A stretch of 64,000 nucleotides of DNA from Marinisporobacter balticus (GCF_004345705.1 NZ_SLWV01000018.1:9724-73723); one strand, 5' to 3'; counted from the stretch's first letter, positions 9,659-19,300 are shown. The notes: a model not told the origin generated them from the letters alone. A program made the numbers and translations.

Positions 9659-10390
9659 CTATATTGAATTTACATATTCTAATATCATTTGGTAACATTC
9701 TTTTGATTTTGTAAAAAAAGGCATATGCCCAGTTTCACGCAATATTATAAATTCAGATTTTTTTATATAGTTATTTATATACGTTCCTGCTTCAACAGGA
9801 CAAATCATATCCTGATCTCCGTGTATGATTAATACTTGTTTATGAATACTTTTCACCTTTTCTCTAAAGTCTTTCATCATTAAATATTCTAATCCTAAAC
9901 ATAAGCTTTCAATACAATATTTTTTATTTAAATTTTGTATTTTTTCAATCAATAAATCATACTCCCCATTTTTTATTTCTACATCTGAAAAGAGATTTTT
10001 ATAAAATGTATTTAAAGTTTTTTCTGGGTCTTTTTTTAGCATATCTATCATTCTTAGAACAATCTTTTTATGCCAGCCAAACACATAATTTTTATCTTGT
10101 GTAAATTTACTTGTAGGATTAAAAAGAATCAAATGTTCAATTTTTGATGGATAGCTTACTACTAAATCCATGGATACTAATGCTCCTAAAGACCATCCGA
10201 TCAATGAAAAATGCTGAATCTCTTTTTCATTGATTAAATTGATCACATTCTGTTTAAATGCATCTATTGAAATCATATGATCCCAATCTACAAGTATGAT
10301 TTCAAAATCGTTACATAATAAATCAGTAATCGGCTTCCAAACCAATTTGTCCACTGCCCAACCAGATAATATGATTAAAATTTTTTTCAT
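9659..10390 (-). CDS. bioH: BioH-like alpha/beta hydrolase, probable pimeloyl-ACP methyl ester esterase
   Basis: A 243-residue alpha/beta hydrolase with nucleophile elbow GWSLGA (Ser67), an acid residue in IIHGDQDMICP, and catalytic His in RETGHMPFF. In the BioC-BioH pathway such an enzyme removes the methyl group from pimeloyl-ACP methyl ester and ends elongation. The ATG at 10390 has GAAGGA lying inside the end of bioF and is 2 bp past the bioF stop, so the two are probably translationally coupled. The fold is clear. The esterase role follows from the neighbours, and BioG- or BioV-like labels would mean the same step. Confidence 0.82.
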   Translation of the reverse strand: MKKILIILSGWAVDKLVWKPITDLLCNDFEIILVDWDHMISIDAFKQNVINLINEKEIQHFSLIGWSLGALVSMDLVVSYPSKIEHLILFNPTSKFTQDKNYVFGWHKKIVLRMIDMLKKDPEKTLNTFYKNLFSDVEIKNGEYDLLIEKIQNLNKKYCIESLCLGLEYLMMKDFREKVKSIHKQVLIIHGDQDMICPVEAGTYINNYIKKSEFIILRETGHMPFFTKSKECYQMILEYVNSI

Positions 10391-10394
10391 GTAA

Positions 10395-11564
10395 TCATCC
10401 TTCAATTATTTTCAGTCTTTTTCCATGAAATTGCATAACCTTGAGTACATATTCTAAATCTTTAGACCTATGGGTTGCCATCAGTGATATTCTAAGCCGA
10501 GCTGTTCCCTTTTGTACTGTAGGCGGTCTTATAGCTGGCACATAAATACCTTCTTCTAACAAGCTTTCACTAAATAGTGTAGCCTTTTTCGCATCGCCAA
10601 TGATGGCAGGAATGATTGGGGTAATCGTGTCTGTAATATGAAATCCCATAGCCTTTAATTCTCCTTTAAACCAATTAGACAATTCTATGAGCTTTTGTCT
10701 CCTGTCTTTATCCTTTTCAATTATTTCAATTGCTTTTAATGAAACTGCAATACTTGCAGGAGGTAATGCAGTTGAAAAAATAAAACTTCTAGAGACATTC
10801 TTCATGTAATCAATCATCTCTTTTTTTCCTGCAACATATCCACCAATAGAAGCAATTGCTTTGCTTAATGTACCTATTTGCATGTCTATATCTTTATTTA
10901 CACCAAAATATGAGCACGTTCCAGAACCCTTTTCGCCTAAAACACCTACCCCATGAGCATCATCAACCATAGTAAACATGTCATACTTCTTTGCTAATTT
11001 TACAATATGATCTAGTGGTGCCACATCTCCATCCATGCTAAATACCCCATCTGTCACAATTAAATTAACCTTTCCTTTATACATGTTTATTTTTCTTTCC
11101 AAATCATCCATATCACAATGTCTATATCTTACAAGCTTTGCACCACTTAGCAAACATCCGTCTATAATACTTGCATGATTATATTTATCACAAAAAATTA
11201 CCCATTTTTTATCACATAATGCTGAAAGGATTCCTACATTTGCCATATATCCTGTATTAAAAACTAAAGCATCTTCCGTTCCTTTAAAATTTGCTATTTT
11301 TTCTTCCAGTTTTTTATGCAAATCATAAGAACCTGTGGTTAGTCTTGATCCCCCTGACCCCACACCATATTCTTTCACTGCACGAATAGCCACTTCTTTT
11401 AAACGCACATCATCACAAAGTCCTAGATAGTTGTTTGACCCTAATAAAATAATTTCTCTACCTTCAACCAAAGCCTTAGGACCTTGTCCAGAATTTAAGT
11501 ATTTAAATTCCCTATATAATCCATTTTCTTTCATGTTGGATACGTATTTTGAAATATTTTCCAT
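10395..11564 (-). CDS. bioF: 8-amino-7-oxononanoate synthase (alpha-oxoamine synthase family)
   Basis: A 389-residue PLP enzyme of fold type I. It shows LGSNNYLGLCDD, GVGSGGSRLTTGSYDLHKKLE, DDAHGVGVLGEKG, and the PLP lysine at about 235 in GTLSKAIASIGG. The alpha-oxoamine synthase family includes BioF and glycine C-acetyltransferase (Kbl), which sequence alone separates poorly. Being first in a set with bioH and bioC, behind a BirA-like operator, makes BioF the better call: pimeloyl-ACP plus L-alanine gives 8-amino-7-oxononanoate. The ATG at 11564 has GGAGAAAATAT upstream. Confidence 0.9.
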   Translation of the reverse strand: MENISKYVSNMKENGLYREFKYLNSGQGPKALVEGREIILLGSNNYLGLCDDVRLKEVAIRAVKEYGVGSGGSRLTTGSYDLHKKLEEKIANFKGTEDALVFNTGYMANVGILSALCDKKWVIFCDKYNHASIIDGCLLSGAKLVRYRHCDMDDLERKINMYKGKVNLIVTDGVFSMDGDVAPLDHIVKLAKKYDMFTMVDDAHGVGVLGEKGSGTCSYFGVNKDIDMQIGTLSKAIASIGGYVAGKKEMIDYMKNVSRSFIFSTALPPASIAVSLKAIEIIEKDKDRRQKLIELSNWFKGELKAMGFHITDTITPIIPAIIGDAKKATLFSESLLEEGIYVPAIRPPTVQKGTARLRISLMATHRSKDLEYVLKVMQFHGKRLKIIEG

Positions 11565-11620
11565 ATATTTTCTCCTAAATAGAAGTTATTTTACTATAAA
11601 AATATATTAACGCAACTCAA

Positions 11621-11651
11621 TTGTCAACCATTTTATATTTCATGTTTACAA
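11621..11651. promoter_or_regulatory. BirA-like biotin operator between divergent bio genes
   Basis: TTGTCAAC (11621-11628) and GTTTACAA (11644-11651) form an inverted repeat, 7 of 8 matched, with 15 bp between. These half-sites resemble the TTGTtAAC/GTTaACAA sites of the biotin repressor BirA. The right arm overlaps the -35 of the rightward promoter. The left arm contains TTGACA on the minus strand, a leftward -35. One bound repressor could therefore silence bioFHC and the acp-KASII pair together. This is a pattern match, not shown binding. Confidence 0.65.
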
Positions 11652-11674
11652 TATATAAAAAAATAATATATAAT
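11645..11674 (+). promoter_or_regulatory. sigma-A-type promoter for acp-KASII
   Basis: TTTACA (11645-11650), an 18-bp spacer, and TATAAT (11669-11674). It is overlapped by the BirA-like right half-site. Confidence 0.65.
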
Positions 11675-11722
11675 GCTATTAGTATCTAAGAAAAAATAAT
11701 AATCTTAATGGAGGTTTTAATA

Positions 11723-11956
11723 ATGATATTTGAAAAAGTAAAAAATATAATGATGGATATTATGGGAATTCCTGAGGATGAGCTTCTGCTACAAAGTCAT
11801 CTTTACGATGAATTAGACGCTGATTCTTTAGATCTTTCTCAAATTATCGTTGAACTAGAAAATGCGTATCAAATTGAAATTGAAAATGAAGACATTGCAA
11901 ATTTTGAAAAAGTTGAAGATATTGTAAAACATGTCGAAAATAAAATAAATGAATAA
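11723..11956 (+). CDS. acyl carrier protein in the biotin locus
   Basis: A 77-residue acyl carrier protein with the phosphopantetheine serine at Ser35 in DELDADSLDL, and the acidic helix II typical of the family. The ATG at 11723 lies 8 nt after GGAGG; the in-frame ATG at 11708 overlaps that site and is rejected. Directly followed by a KASII gene (16 bp to its chosen start) and divergent from bioFHC. Primary fatty-acid ACP genes normally sit in a fab cluster, so this copy may be dedicated to the pimeloyl chain made with BioC and BioH. That specialisation is inference. Confidence 0.9.
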   Translation: MIFEKVKNIMMDIMGIPEDELLLQSHLYDELDADSLDLSQIIVELENAYQIEIENEDIANFEKVEDIVKHVENKINE

Positions 11957-11971
11957 CTAATGGAGAGTCCT

Positions 11972-13213
11972 ATGAAAAAAAGAGTTGTAATTACTGGATT
12001 AGGTGCCATTACACCTATTGGCAATAATGTGATAGATTTTTGGAATCATGCAAAAAAAGGTTTATGTGGTATTGACTACATAAAATCCTTTGATATAGGA
12101 AATTCAAAAGTAAAATTGGCTGCAGAATTAAAAGAGTTTGATCCAAACAATTTTTTTGATCGAAAACAAGTGAAAAGATTAGATCGTTTCTCCCATTTAG
12201 GGATTACAGCAACAAAAGAAGCTTATGCGGATTCAAGGCTAGATAAAGCAAAAATCAATCGAGAACGCTTAGGTGTGATCATCGGTAATGGGGTAGGTGG
12301 CATCACGACCATTGTAGAAGAAACGAACAAATTACTAAATGGTGGCATGCATATGGTATCCCCTCTATTTGTTCCAAAATCTATTCCCAATATTGTAGCA
12401 GGTAATATTGCAATCGCTTTTGATGCAAAAGGAATATCCAATACAGTTATCACTGCATGCGCAGCAGGAACAAATGCCATTGGCGAAGCTTTTAGATCAA
12501 TACAATATGATGATGCAGATATCATCATCGCAGGAGGTAGTGAAGCTTGTATCACACCCCTTATGCTAGCAGGCTTTACAAATCTCAATGCTTTATCTTT
12601 AAAAAACGATCCAAAACGAGCTTCTATTCCTTTCGATCAAGAAAGAGATGGATTTGTTATGGGAGAAGGATCAGCAATTTTAATATTAGAAGCGCTTGAC
12701 CATGCATTAAAAAGAGATGCTAAAATATATTGTGAAATTGTTGGTTATGGTTCTACCTCTGATGCCTATCATTTAACATCTCCAGCTCCAAAAGGTGAAG
12801 GGGGCGCTCGTGCAATGAAACTCGCACTAAAAAACGCAGGAATTCCTCCTAAAGAACTATCTTATATCAATGCTCATGGCACTTCCACGCCTCATAATGA
12901 TCAGGCAGAAACTGAAGCCATAAAAACAGTTTTTGAAGAATATTCTTATAAGATTCCAATTAGTTCAACAAAATCTATGATTGGCCATTTATTAGGGGCA
13001 GCAGGTGCAGTAGAAGCAGTTGCTAGCATAAAATCACTACAAGAAAATTATATTCATCCTACCATTGGCTATAAATTAAAAGATAAAACATGTGATCTTG
13101 ACTATGTGGTAAATAAAGGACGTCGTGTAGATTTAAATTATGTTTTATCCAACTCATTTGGTTTTGGTGGTCATAATGCTTCAATTATTTTTAAGAAATG
13201 GGAAGAAGAATAA
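11972..13213 (+). CDS. beta-ketoacyl-ACP synthase II (FabF family) in the biotin locus
   Basis: A 413-residue condensing enzyme that extends acyl-ACP with malonyl-ACP. The catalytic triad is visible: Cys163 in ITACAAGTNA, His in NAHGTSTPHND, and His in KSMIGHLLGAAG. The C-terminal SNSFGFGGHNAS is typical of KASII. The ATG at 11972 has GGAGAGTCCT before it; the ATG at 11960 overlaps that ribosome site. Its place after an ACP gene and opposite bioFHC, sharing a BirA-like operator, suggests it condenses methyl-malonyl-ACP or its elongated products. A general FabF role remains possible. This is a KASII, unlike the KASIII-type BioZ. Confidence 0.92.
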   Translation: MKKRVVITGLGAITPIGNNVIDFWNHAKKGLCGIDYIKSFDIGNSKVKLAAELKEFDPNNFFDRKQVKRLDRFSHLGITATKEAYADSRLDKAKINRERLGVIIGNGVGGITTIVEETNKLLNGGMHMVSPLFVPKSIPNIVAGNIAIAFDAKGISNTVITACAAGTNAIGEAFRSIQYDDADIIIAGGSEACITPLMLAGFTNLNALSLKNDPKRASIPFDQERDGFVMGEGSAILILEALDHALKRDAKIYCEIVGYGSTSDAYHLTSPAPKGEGGARAMKLALKNAGIPPKELSYINAHGTSTPHNDQAETEAIKTVFEEYSYKIPISSTKSMIGHLLGAAGAVEAVASIKSLQENYIHPTIGYKLKDKTCDLDYVVNKGRRVDLNYVLSNSFGFGGHNASIIFKKWEEE

Positions 13214-13380
13214 AAACGTTATTTTTCTTCCCCACTTAAAACAAATTTTATCTACAAATATACGCAATCACTGCTTCATCTTATGAAATCCTCATAAGGA
13301 ATCATGGTTAAACAAATCAAAAAAAGCAAATATTATATAGCAAAAGCATACAAATTTCAAAATTCTTAGGAGTTGATGCT

Positions 13381-14631
13381 GTGGGAACCCACATATTAGA
13401 TGAAGCAAAACGATGCCTTCAATGTAAAAATCCAAAATGTCAAAAAGGATGCCCTGTAAATACACCCATACGTGAAATGATTGGCTTGCTATTAGAAGGA
13501 AATATTAATACTGCTGGTGAAAATTTATTCCAGAACAATCCGCTATCCATTATATGTTCTTTAGTTTGTCCCCATGAAAAGCAATGTGAAGGAAATTGTG
13601 TATTAGGCATTAAATCAAATTCTGTTCAAATAAGTGCAATAGAAAACTATATTTCTGATTATAGTCTGAATGTAATGGATTTAAAACCTAAAGAAAATTT
13701 AAAAGGAAATATTGGAATAATCGGTTCTGGTCCCGCCGGAATCACGATAGCATTTATCCTCACTTTAAAAGGATATCATGTAACAATATTTGAAGCGCAT
13801 GATAAAATAGGAGGCGTATTAAGATATGGTATTCCAGAATTTAGACTACCTAAAGATGTACTTGATCGATTAAAAGAGAAACTAACCGAGTTGGGTGTAG
13901 TCATTCGACCCAATACCTTAATAGGCCCAGTTATAACCATTGAAGATCTTTTTAGAGATGGTTTTGATGCGCTGTTTATAGGAACAGGTGTATGGAAACC
14001 TAGAAAATTAAATATCAAAGGTGAAAGTCTAGGACATGTTCATTATGCCATAGATTATTTGAAAAATCCTGATGTTTATACCTTAGGAAATAAAGTATGT
14101 GTAATTGGTGCCGGAAATGTAGCTATAGATGTTGCTAGAACAGCTTTAAGAAAAGGATCAAAAGAAGTGTATATAATGTATAGAAAAGGTATAGAAGATA
14201 TACCAGCCGAAAAACACGAATTAGAATATGCTAAAATTGATGGCGTCAAATTTGAATTATACAAAACACCTATTGCGTTTACACATGAAGGCGTACTTTG
14301 TATTAAAACAAAAAAAGTTAACAATGAAGATGGAGAAAAAATAATCAACATTGATGATTCTGAGGTATTATTTAAATGTAATTCCATCATTATAGCTATC
14401 AGTCAGGGTCCTAAAGCAAATATCGTTTCTACTACGAAAGGAATAGAAGTAAGTAAATATGGTCTTGTTATCACAGATGAATGTGGAAGAACCACCAAAG
14501 AAGGCGTATTTGCATCTGGAGATGTAGTCACAGGTGCTAAAACAGTAGTAGAAGCCGTAAAGTATTCGAAGAAAGTTAGTAAAGCGATACATGAATATAT
14601 TTCAAAAAAGTATAAAGATCGTAATGACTAA
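13381..14631 (+). CDS. GltD-like NAD(P)H-dependent FAD/iron-sulfur oxidoreductase
   Basis: A 416-residue flavoprotein resembling the small subunit of glutamate synthase and its relatives. N-terminal cysteines (CLQCKNPKCQKGCPVNTPI, then CSLVCPHEKQCEGNC) bind two 4Fe-4S clusters. Next come the FAD site GIIGSGPAGITIA, a second nucleotide site VIGAGNVAIDVARTA, and the closing FASGDVVTGAKTVVEA. The GTG start at 13381 lies 8 nt after TTAGGAG. It is shorter than typical GltD (about 470). The only gltB in the window is 6.4 kb away and opposite, so it may serve gltB or another partner; the partner is not shown by context. A terminator follows at 14684. Confidence 0.85.
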   Translation: MGTHILDEAKRCLQCKNPKCQKGCPVNTPIREMIGLLLEGNINTAGENLFQNNPLSIICSLVCPHEKQCEGNCVLGIKSNSVQISAIENYISDYSLNVMDLKPKENLKGNIGIIGSGPAGITIAFILTLKGYHVTIFEAHDKIGGVLRYGIPEFRLPKDVLDRLKEKLTELGVVIRPNTLIGPVITIEDLFRDGFDALFIGTGVWKPRKLNIKGESLGHVHYAIDYLKNPDVYTLGNKVCVIGAGNVAIDVARTALRKGSKEVYIMYRKGIEDIPAEKHELEYAKIDGVKFELYKTPIAFTHEGVLCIKTKKVNNEDGEKIINIDDSEVLFKCNSIIIAISQGPKANIVSTTKGIEVSKYGLVITDECGRTTKEGVFASGDVVTGAKTVVEAVKYSKKVSKAIHEYISKKYKDRND

Positions 14632-14683
14632 GTAGTTTTCTAATCAGATTTAAAAGACTCCCATCACCCATAATTTTGATGAA

Positions 14684-14725
14684 GGCTATCTCAAATTTAT
14701 TTACTTGAGACAGCCCCTTTTTTTT
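14684..14725 (+). terminator. terminator after the GltD-like gene
   Basis: GGCTaTCTCAA and TTGAGAcAGCC pair across a short loop and are followed by eight T residues on the plus strand. Confidence 0.85.
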
Positions 14726-14727
14726 GT

Positions 14728-15075
14728 TTATATTTTTACTTTATATTCCACATGCTTAGGATTTGGAAAATCATCTACAATCTCTACTTCAATTTCATTG
14801 CCTATAAAATATTTTTTTGTTTTCTTTATCGTCTGCGTAATTTTTTCAGTTCCCATATCAAAATATAATCCTATATGAGGAAAAGGGATCACCGTCACAC
14901 TAATCTCTTTTAATTCTTCACAAACAATAATTGTATGCATAATACGTTCTTTCACATATGCAATATACTGATCTTCTAGATTCTTATCAAAATAATCTTT
15001 TAATCTTTCTTCTTTATTCGTATGAATTTCCTTTTGAATCTGTATTGATTTTTCAATCTCGGTTCTCATTCCCAT
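14728..15075 (-). CDS. hypothetical protein, 115 residues
   Basis: I do not recognise this family. It is a soluble, charged protein of 115 residues with no signal peptide, membrane segment or cysteine pair. A helical N-terminal half (about 1-45) is followed by alternating hydrophobic stretches (EISVTVIPFPHIGLYFDMG, then EIEVEIVDDFP) that look like beta strands. AAGGGAGAA precedes the ATG at 15075. It lies 40 bp downstream of the RND transporter on the same strand, so it could be the last gene of that transcript. Confidence 0.7.
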   Translation of the reverse strand: MGMRTEIEKSIQIQKEIHTNKEERLKDYFDKNLEDQYIAYVKERIMHTIIVCEELKEISVTVIPFPHIGLYFDMGTEKITQTIKKTKKYFIGNEIEVEIVDDFPNPKHVEYKVKI

Positions 15076-15115
15076 AAAAATTCTCCCTTTATAAAATTTG
15101 TCTTTAATATAAGCA

Positions 15116-18100
15116 TTATTCTTGAATAATAACTTTCTTTTTACCTTTTACTTTTTCAAGCCATGTTTCAACTAAACTGTATACAACTGGTATAACTACC
15201 ATTGTTAAGAATGTTGATATGATAAGACCAAACATTAATGATATTGCCATAGGTGCAAACAATCCACTTCCTGATATTGCAAGAGGTACAAGCCCTATAA
15301 CGGTTGTCGTTGCACTAAGAATGATCGCATTAAATCTCTTGCCTACTGCATCTATACAAGATTCATCAATAGAATATCCTGCTTTTCTTGCATCATTAAT
15401 ATATTCTATTAAAAGTATACCATTTTTTACAACCAATCCTATCAATGCAATGATTCCTAAAAATGCTGTTAATGATAGTGGCTTATTGAATAGATATAAC
15501 CCGAGAATAGAACCGATTAAAGATAATGGAATCGTTATTAGTATAACTACTGGTTGCATAAATGAATTAAACTGAACCACTAATATCACATAAATAACAA
15601 AGATCGCAAATATTGCTAATAACCCTACTACCCCAAAATTTTCTGCAATATTTTCCCTTTCACCATCAAAATCAATTTTCACTCCATCTGTATCAATCTT
15701 CGGTAAAAGCTCAAACTCAATAATATTTTCTATATCTGTTGGATCATATCCAGGTAATTCATTTACTAATAATTGAACCGATTGATCTCTATTATACGTA
15801 TTGATTGTATCTTCTTTTTTCCCATACTTTACTTGTGCAAACTGCTTTAGCGGAATTTTATTTTGTGTCATAGAAGAAGCAATTTCTAAATTTTTAAGTT
15901 CTTCTATGCTATTAATGGTACTATTTACCTTAATATTAAACTCATTTCCATCTCTTCTAAATACAGAAGATGTACTTCCATATAGTGCGACGTTAATTTG
16001 CTTTTGAATATCATATTTTGTGATTCCTAAATTACTCGCCTTTTCTTCATCTACTTTTACCTCAAGTTGATAAGTACTATCTTTCATATCATGACGTACA
16101 TTTGTCGTTCCAGGTATTTTCGAAATTTCATCCTTTAAAATATTGGATACTTCCCTTAATCGATCTAAATTATCACCCGAAATTCTTAATATTACCTTCG
16201 CATCCGCTGGTTTTGCATTTGCTAAAAGTCTTGCTGAACATTTTCCTCCTGCAATTTTTTCATCTAATTGATTTTGGATATAGTTAATAAATTCAACATT
16301 ATTATTAAATCTTCTATTTTTTTTATCTCCTAAATCAAATTTACATATCATTTGACCATAGTCATCTGATGGACTTACGATAGGTGCTGAAATATAGTAT
16401 TTAGGTACACCATTTCCTACACCAACCGTATAACTTGTTATTTCAGATTCATTTGATAATAAATCTACAACCTCATCTGTAAGCTTTTCAGTCGCATCGA
16501 TACTTCCTGTTATTTCCGTAGTCATTTCTATATAAAATAAATTTTTATCTACATAAGGGAAAAACTCAGATGGAAGCTGTGGCATTAATAGTTTCACAAC
16601 TAAAATCAATACTAAAAATGTAGCAATAATCGTCACTGTTTTGGCTTTTAGCGCTAATTGTAATGCTTTTTTAAAGAATACCCTTACGATATTTTCTTTG
16701 TCACTTTTCTTTTTACTTGGTTTAAAAGATATTGCTGCCATAGCAGGCGTAATAAACATAGAAACAATATATGCAGCGATAATAGAAATAATCAATACCC
16801 TTGGTATAGATCCTAAAAATTCTCCTGCAACTCCTGGCATACCCATAAGCGGTGAAAATGCTGCAATCGTCGTCAAAGTTGCTGTGAAAATAGGGGTAGA
16901 TGATAGTGCCGTACCATTGTAACATGCATCTAATTTATTTTCTCCATCATCTATTCTTACTTGAATCGTGTCACTTATAACGATGGCGTTATCAACCAAA
17001 ATACCAAGCGCTACAATCAGTGCGGTAAGAGACATTTGGTGAATATATATTTTCATTAAATACATTACCCCAAAGGTCATAAGTATAGATAATGGTATGG
17101 CAGTTGAAACGACGAGTGCATTTCTAAGTCCCATCCCTAAAAATACAATGATCACAACTAATGCGATTCCTTCTAAAAGATTAATCATAAAATCATTTAC
17201 GGATTTACTTACATCATCTGGTTGATAAATAACTTCTTCTACAATTAAATCTTTAGGTAATTGCGCTTTCACTTGATCTAGTGCTAGACGTACATCTTTC
17301 CCAACTAAAACCACATTTTTACCTTCTTCAAAATATCCTGTTAAAAGTACTGCATTTAATCCGTTTTGTTTATATTTTTCTACACCATCTTCTAAATCCA
17401 TATAAACATTTGCAATATCAGATAATCTAGTCACTACACCTGTTTCTCTGGATACTGATATGATTGTATTTTTAATGTCCTCTATATTATTATAAATTCC
17501 TGGCGTTTTTACTGTGATTTCACCAGATTCATATTCTATTTTCCCTGATGGGATTTCAATATTCTGTACTTGTATTAAACTATCTACATCCGCAATAGAT
17601 AAATCTAGTTGATTCAGCTTTGCAATATCTATATCTACTTTTACTTCTTTATCCACTTCTCCTTCTATTTCAAATTTCGTGATACCATCAATATCTGTCA
17701 ATTCGTCTTTAAACAATTCTCCAAAAGATCCTAATTGTTCATAAGAATAATTAGCCCCTGATAAACTAATAATCATTCCTGCTGTTTCTACTAAATCCGT
17801 ATTTATTTCACTAATAAAAGCGCCATTTGGCAGTTCTGATTCAGCGTCAGCTACTGCATTCCTTACATCTTGCATTGCTTTATTATATTCTGTATCAACG
17901 GTAAACATTACAACCGTAATAGATAACCCTTGATTCGATATCCCTTTAATTTCATCTATCCCATCAAGTTCTGCTAATTCATCCTCTATTTTAGTTGTTA
18001 CTAAATCTTTTACATCTATAGGGGATGCACCTGGATAAGGAGTGATAATCATTGCTGCTGGAAACGATACATCTGGATTTTCTTGTCTTGGCAATACATA

Positions 18101-18190
18101 GTATGCGTAAATCCCTAAAAAAGCAATAATTGCTGCTAAGAACAGGGTTACCTTTCTTTCTTTTATGAGCTGCTTGATTAATTTATTCAA
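15116..18190 (-). CDS. RND-family efflux transporter permease
   Basis: A 1024-residue inner-membrane proton-driven exporter of the hydrophobe/amphiphile (HAE/AcrB-like) group. It has the RND layout: TM1, a large porter loop, TMs 2-6, a second large loop, TMs 8-12. Proton-relay residues are visible in TM4 (ALGILVDNAIVISD) and TM10 (GLVVKNGILLIEY). TTG start at 18190, 8 nt after AGGGGG. It follows its adaptor by 12 bp, giving a TetR-adaptor-RND operon. No outer-membrane factor is present, as expected for a single-membrane Firmicute. The substrate is unknown. Confidence 0.94.
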   Translation of the reverse strand: MNKLIKQLIKERKVTLFLAAIIAFLGIYAYYVLPRQENPDVSFPAAMIITPYPGASPIDVKDLVTTKIEDELAELDGIDEIKGISNQGLSITVVMFTVDTEYNKAMQDVRNAVADAESELPNGAFISEINTDLVETAGMIISLSGANYSYEQLGSFGELFKDELTDIDGITKFEIEGEVDKEVKVDIDIAKLNQLDLSIADVDSLIQVQNIEIPSGKIEYESGEITVKTPGIYNNIEDIKNTIISVSRETGVVTRLSDIANVYMDLEDGVEKYKQNGLNAVLLTGYFEEGKNVVLVGKDVRLALDQVKAQLPKDLIVEEVIYQPDDVSKSVNDFMINLLEGIALVVIIVFLGMGLRNALVVSTAIPLSILMTFGVMYLMKIYIHQMSLTALIVALGILVDNAIVISDTIQVRIDDGENKLDACYNGTALSSTPIFTATLTTIAAFSPLMGMPGVAGEFLGSIPRVLIISIIAAYIVSMFITPAMAAISFKPSKKKSDKENIVRVFFKKALQLALKAKTVTIIATFLVLILVVKLLMPQLPSEFFPYVDKNLFYIEMTTEITGSIDATEKLTDEVVDLLSNESEITSYTVGVGNGVPKYYISAPIVSPSDDYGQMICKFDLGDKKNRRFNNNVEFINYIQNQLDEKIAGGKCSARLLANAKPADAKVILRISGDNLDRLREVSNILKDEISKIPGTTNVRHDMKDSTYQLEVKVDEEKASNLGITKYDIQKQINVALYGSTSSVFRRDGNEFNIKVNSTINSIEELKNLEIASSMTQNKIPLKQFAQVKYGKKEDTINTYNRDQSVQLLVNELPGYDPTDIENIIEFELLPKIDTDGVKIDFDGERENIAENFGVVGLLAIFAIFVIYVILVVQFNSFMQPVVILITIPLSLIGSILGLYLFNKPLSLTAFLGIIALIGLVVKNGILLIEYINDARKAGYSIDESCIDAVGKRFNAIILSATTTVIGLVPLAISGSGLFAPMAISLMFGLIISTFLTMVVIPVVYSLVETWLEKVKGKKKVIIQE

Positions 18191-18202
18191 TGTAAGTACC
18201 CC

Positions 18203-19300
18203 CTATTCTACAATATTCACTTTTGATCCATCATTTATATTTTTCATACCACTTATCGCTAACATTTCTTCAGGTTCAATCCCTTTTACCATTACTTGAT
18301 CTTCATGATTTTTAAGCAATGTAACCGTTCTTTTAAAAACTCTATCTTCTTTGACGATGTATACATAGTCTTCTCCATCTGAAAAAATTGACTGCATAGG
18401 AATCCATATCCCTGTTTCATCTCCTATATCAAATGATAGTTTTGCAATAGAACCTAAACGATAATTTTTGTCTTTAACATATACTTCTGCATTGTATGTT
18501 CTAGTTGCCATATCTGGTGCTTCATCAATATTTTCAATAATCCCATGCGCTTGGTCTCCATCTACATCAATCACAGCTTTTATACCTATATTTATTTTAT
18601 TTAAATCCTTTTGCGCGATTCCAACATTCACAACCTGCTTCATACTTCTTACCTTAACAATAGTTATATAATTCATAGAAGGGCCCGCAATTCGTTCTCC
18701 TTCTTCATGCGCTACATCCATAACAATCCCATCTTCTTTTGCATAGATCACTGATTCATCCATTAAAGTACTCTTATATTCATAATCACTCTTTGCAATA
18801 TCATATTGTGATTTTGATTGATTATACGTTGATATTGAAGTATCTCTTTGTAACTTTATTTGATCATACTGATTTTTTGCCACACTACCTGCCTCATATA
18901 ATTTTTTTATTTTATTAAATTGATCTTCATTGTAATGCATCGCATCTTCAGCTTTTATTATATTTTCTTTTGCTAAATCTAAATTTGCTTTTGAGGTATC
19001 TAGTTGAATTTTTATATCACCTGTATTTAATGCTGCCAAAGGATCTCCTTTTTTTACTTTGTCTCCTTCTTTTACATACACCTTTTCAAGTTTCCCTCCT
19101 GTTTTAAAGCTATAGTCCGTAATATCTTTTGAATCAACTGTTCCAATATAGTTAAGCTTCACAGGATTTTTGCTTTCTTCAATCTTTTGTACTTTAACAG
19201 CTCTTACTTTTTCCTCTGGCATATTTTCCTCTGCTTTTGCACATCCTACTAATGTCAGTAGCATACTGCTTATTGTGAACATGACTAACAATTTTTTCAT
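18203..19300 (-). CDS. RND efflux adaptor (membrane fusion protein), lipoprotein
   Basis: A 365-residue periplasmic-adaptor-type protein. The signal peptide ends in a lipobox (MLLTLVGC), so it is probably lipid-anchored outside the membrane. It then has the split barrel-sandwich (YVKEGDKVKKGDPLAAL, later VIYAKEDGIVMDVAHEEGERI), a coiled-coil hairpin (about 95-160) and a beta-barrel C-terminus. ATG at 19300 with AAAGGGTGA upstream. It sits just before the RND permease gene and after the TetR gene. It would couple the permease to the cell surface in a Gram-positive envelope. Confidence 0.92.
   Translation of the reverse strand: MKKLLVMFTISSMLLTLVGCAKAEENMPEEKVRAVKVQKIEESKNPVKLNYIGTVDSKDITDYSFKTGGKLEKVYVKEGDKVKKGDPLAALNTGDIKIQLDTSKANLDLAKENIIKAEDAMHYNEDQFNKIKKLYEAGSVAKNQYDQIKLQRDTSISTYNQSKSQYDIAKSDYEYKSTLMDESVIYAKEDGIVMDVAHEEGERIAGPSMNYITIVKVRSMKQVVNVGIAQKDLNKINIGIKAVIDVDGDQAHGIIENIDEAPDMATRTYNAEVYVKDKNYRLGSIAKLSFDIGDETGIWIPMQSIFSDGEDYVYIVKEDRVFKRTVTLLKNHEDQVMVKGIEPEEMLAISGMKNINDGSKVNIVE

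Noticed and set aside
13280..13298. CTTATGA-AATCC-TCATAAG palindrome between KASII and the GltD-like gene
   Set aside because: Too short and AT-rich to call as terminator or operator; no T-run follows.
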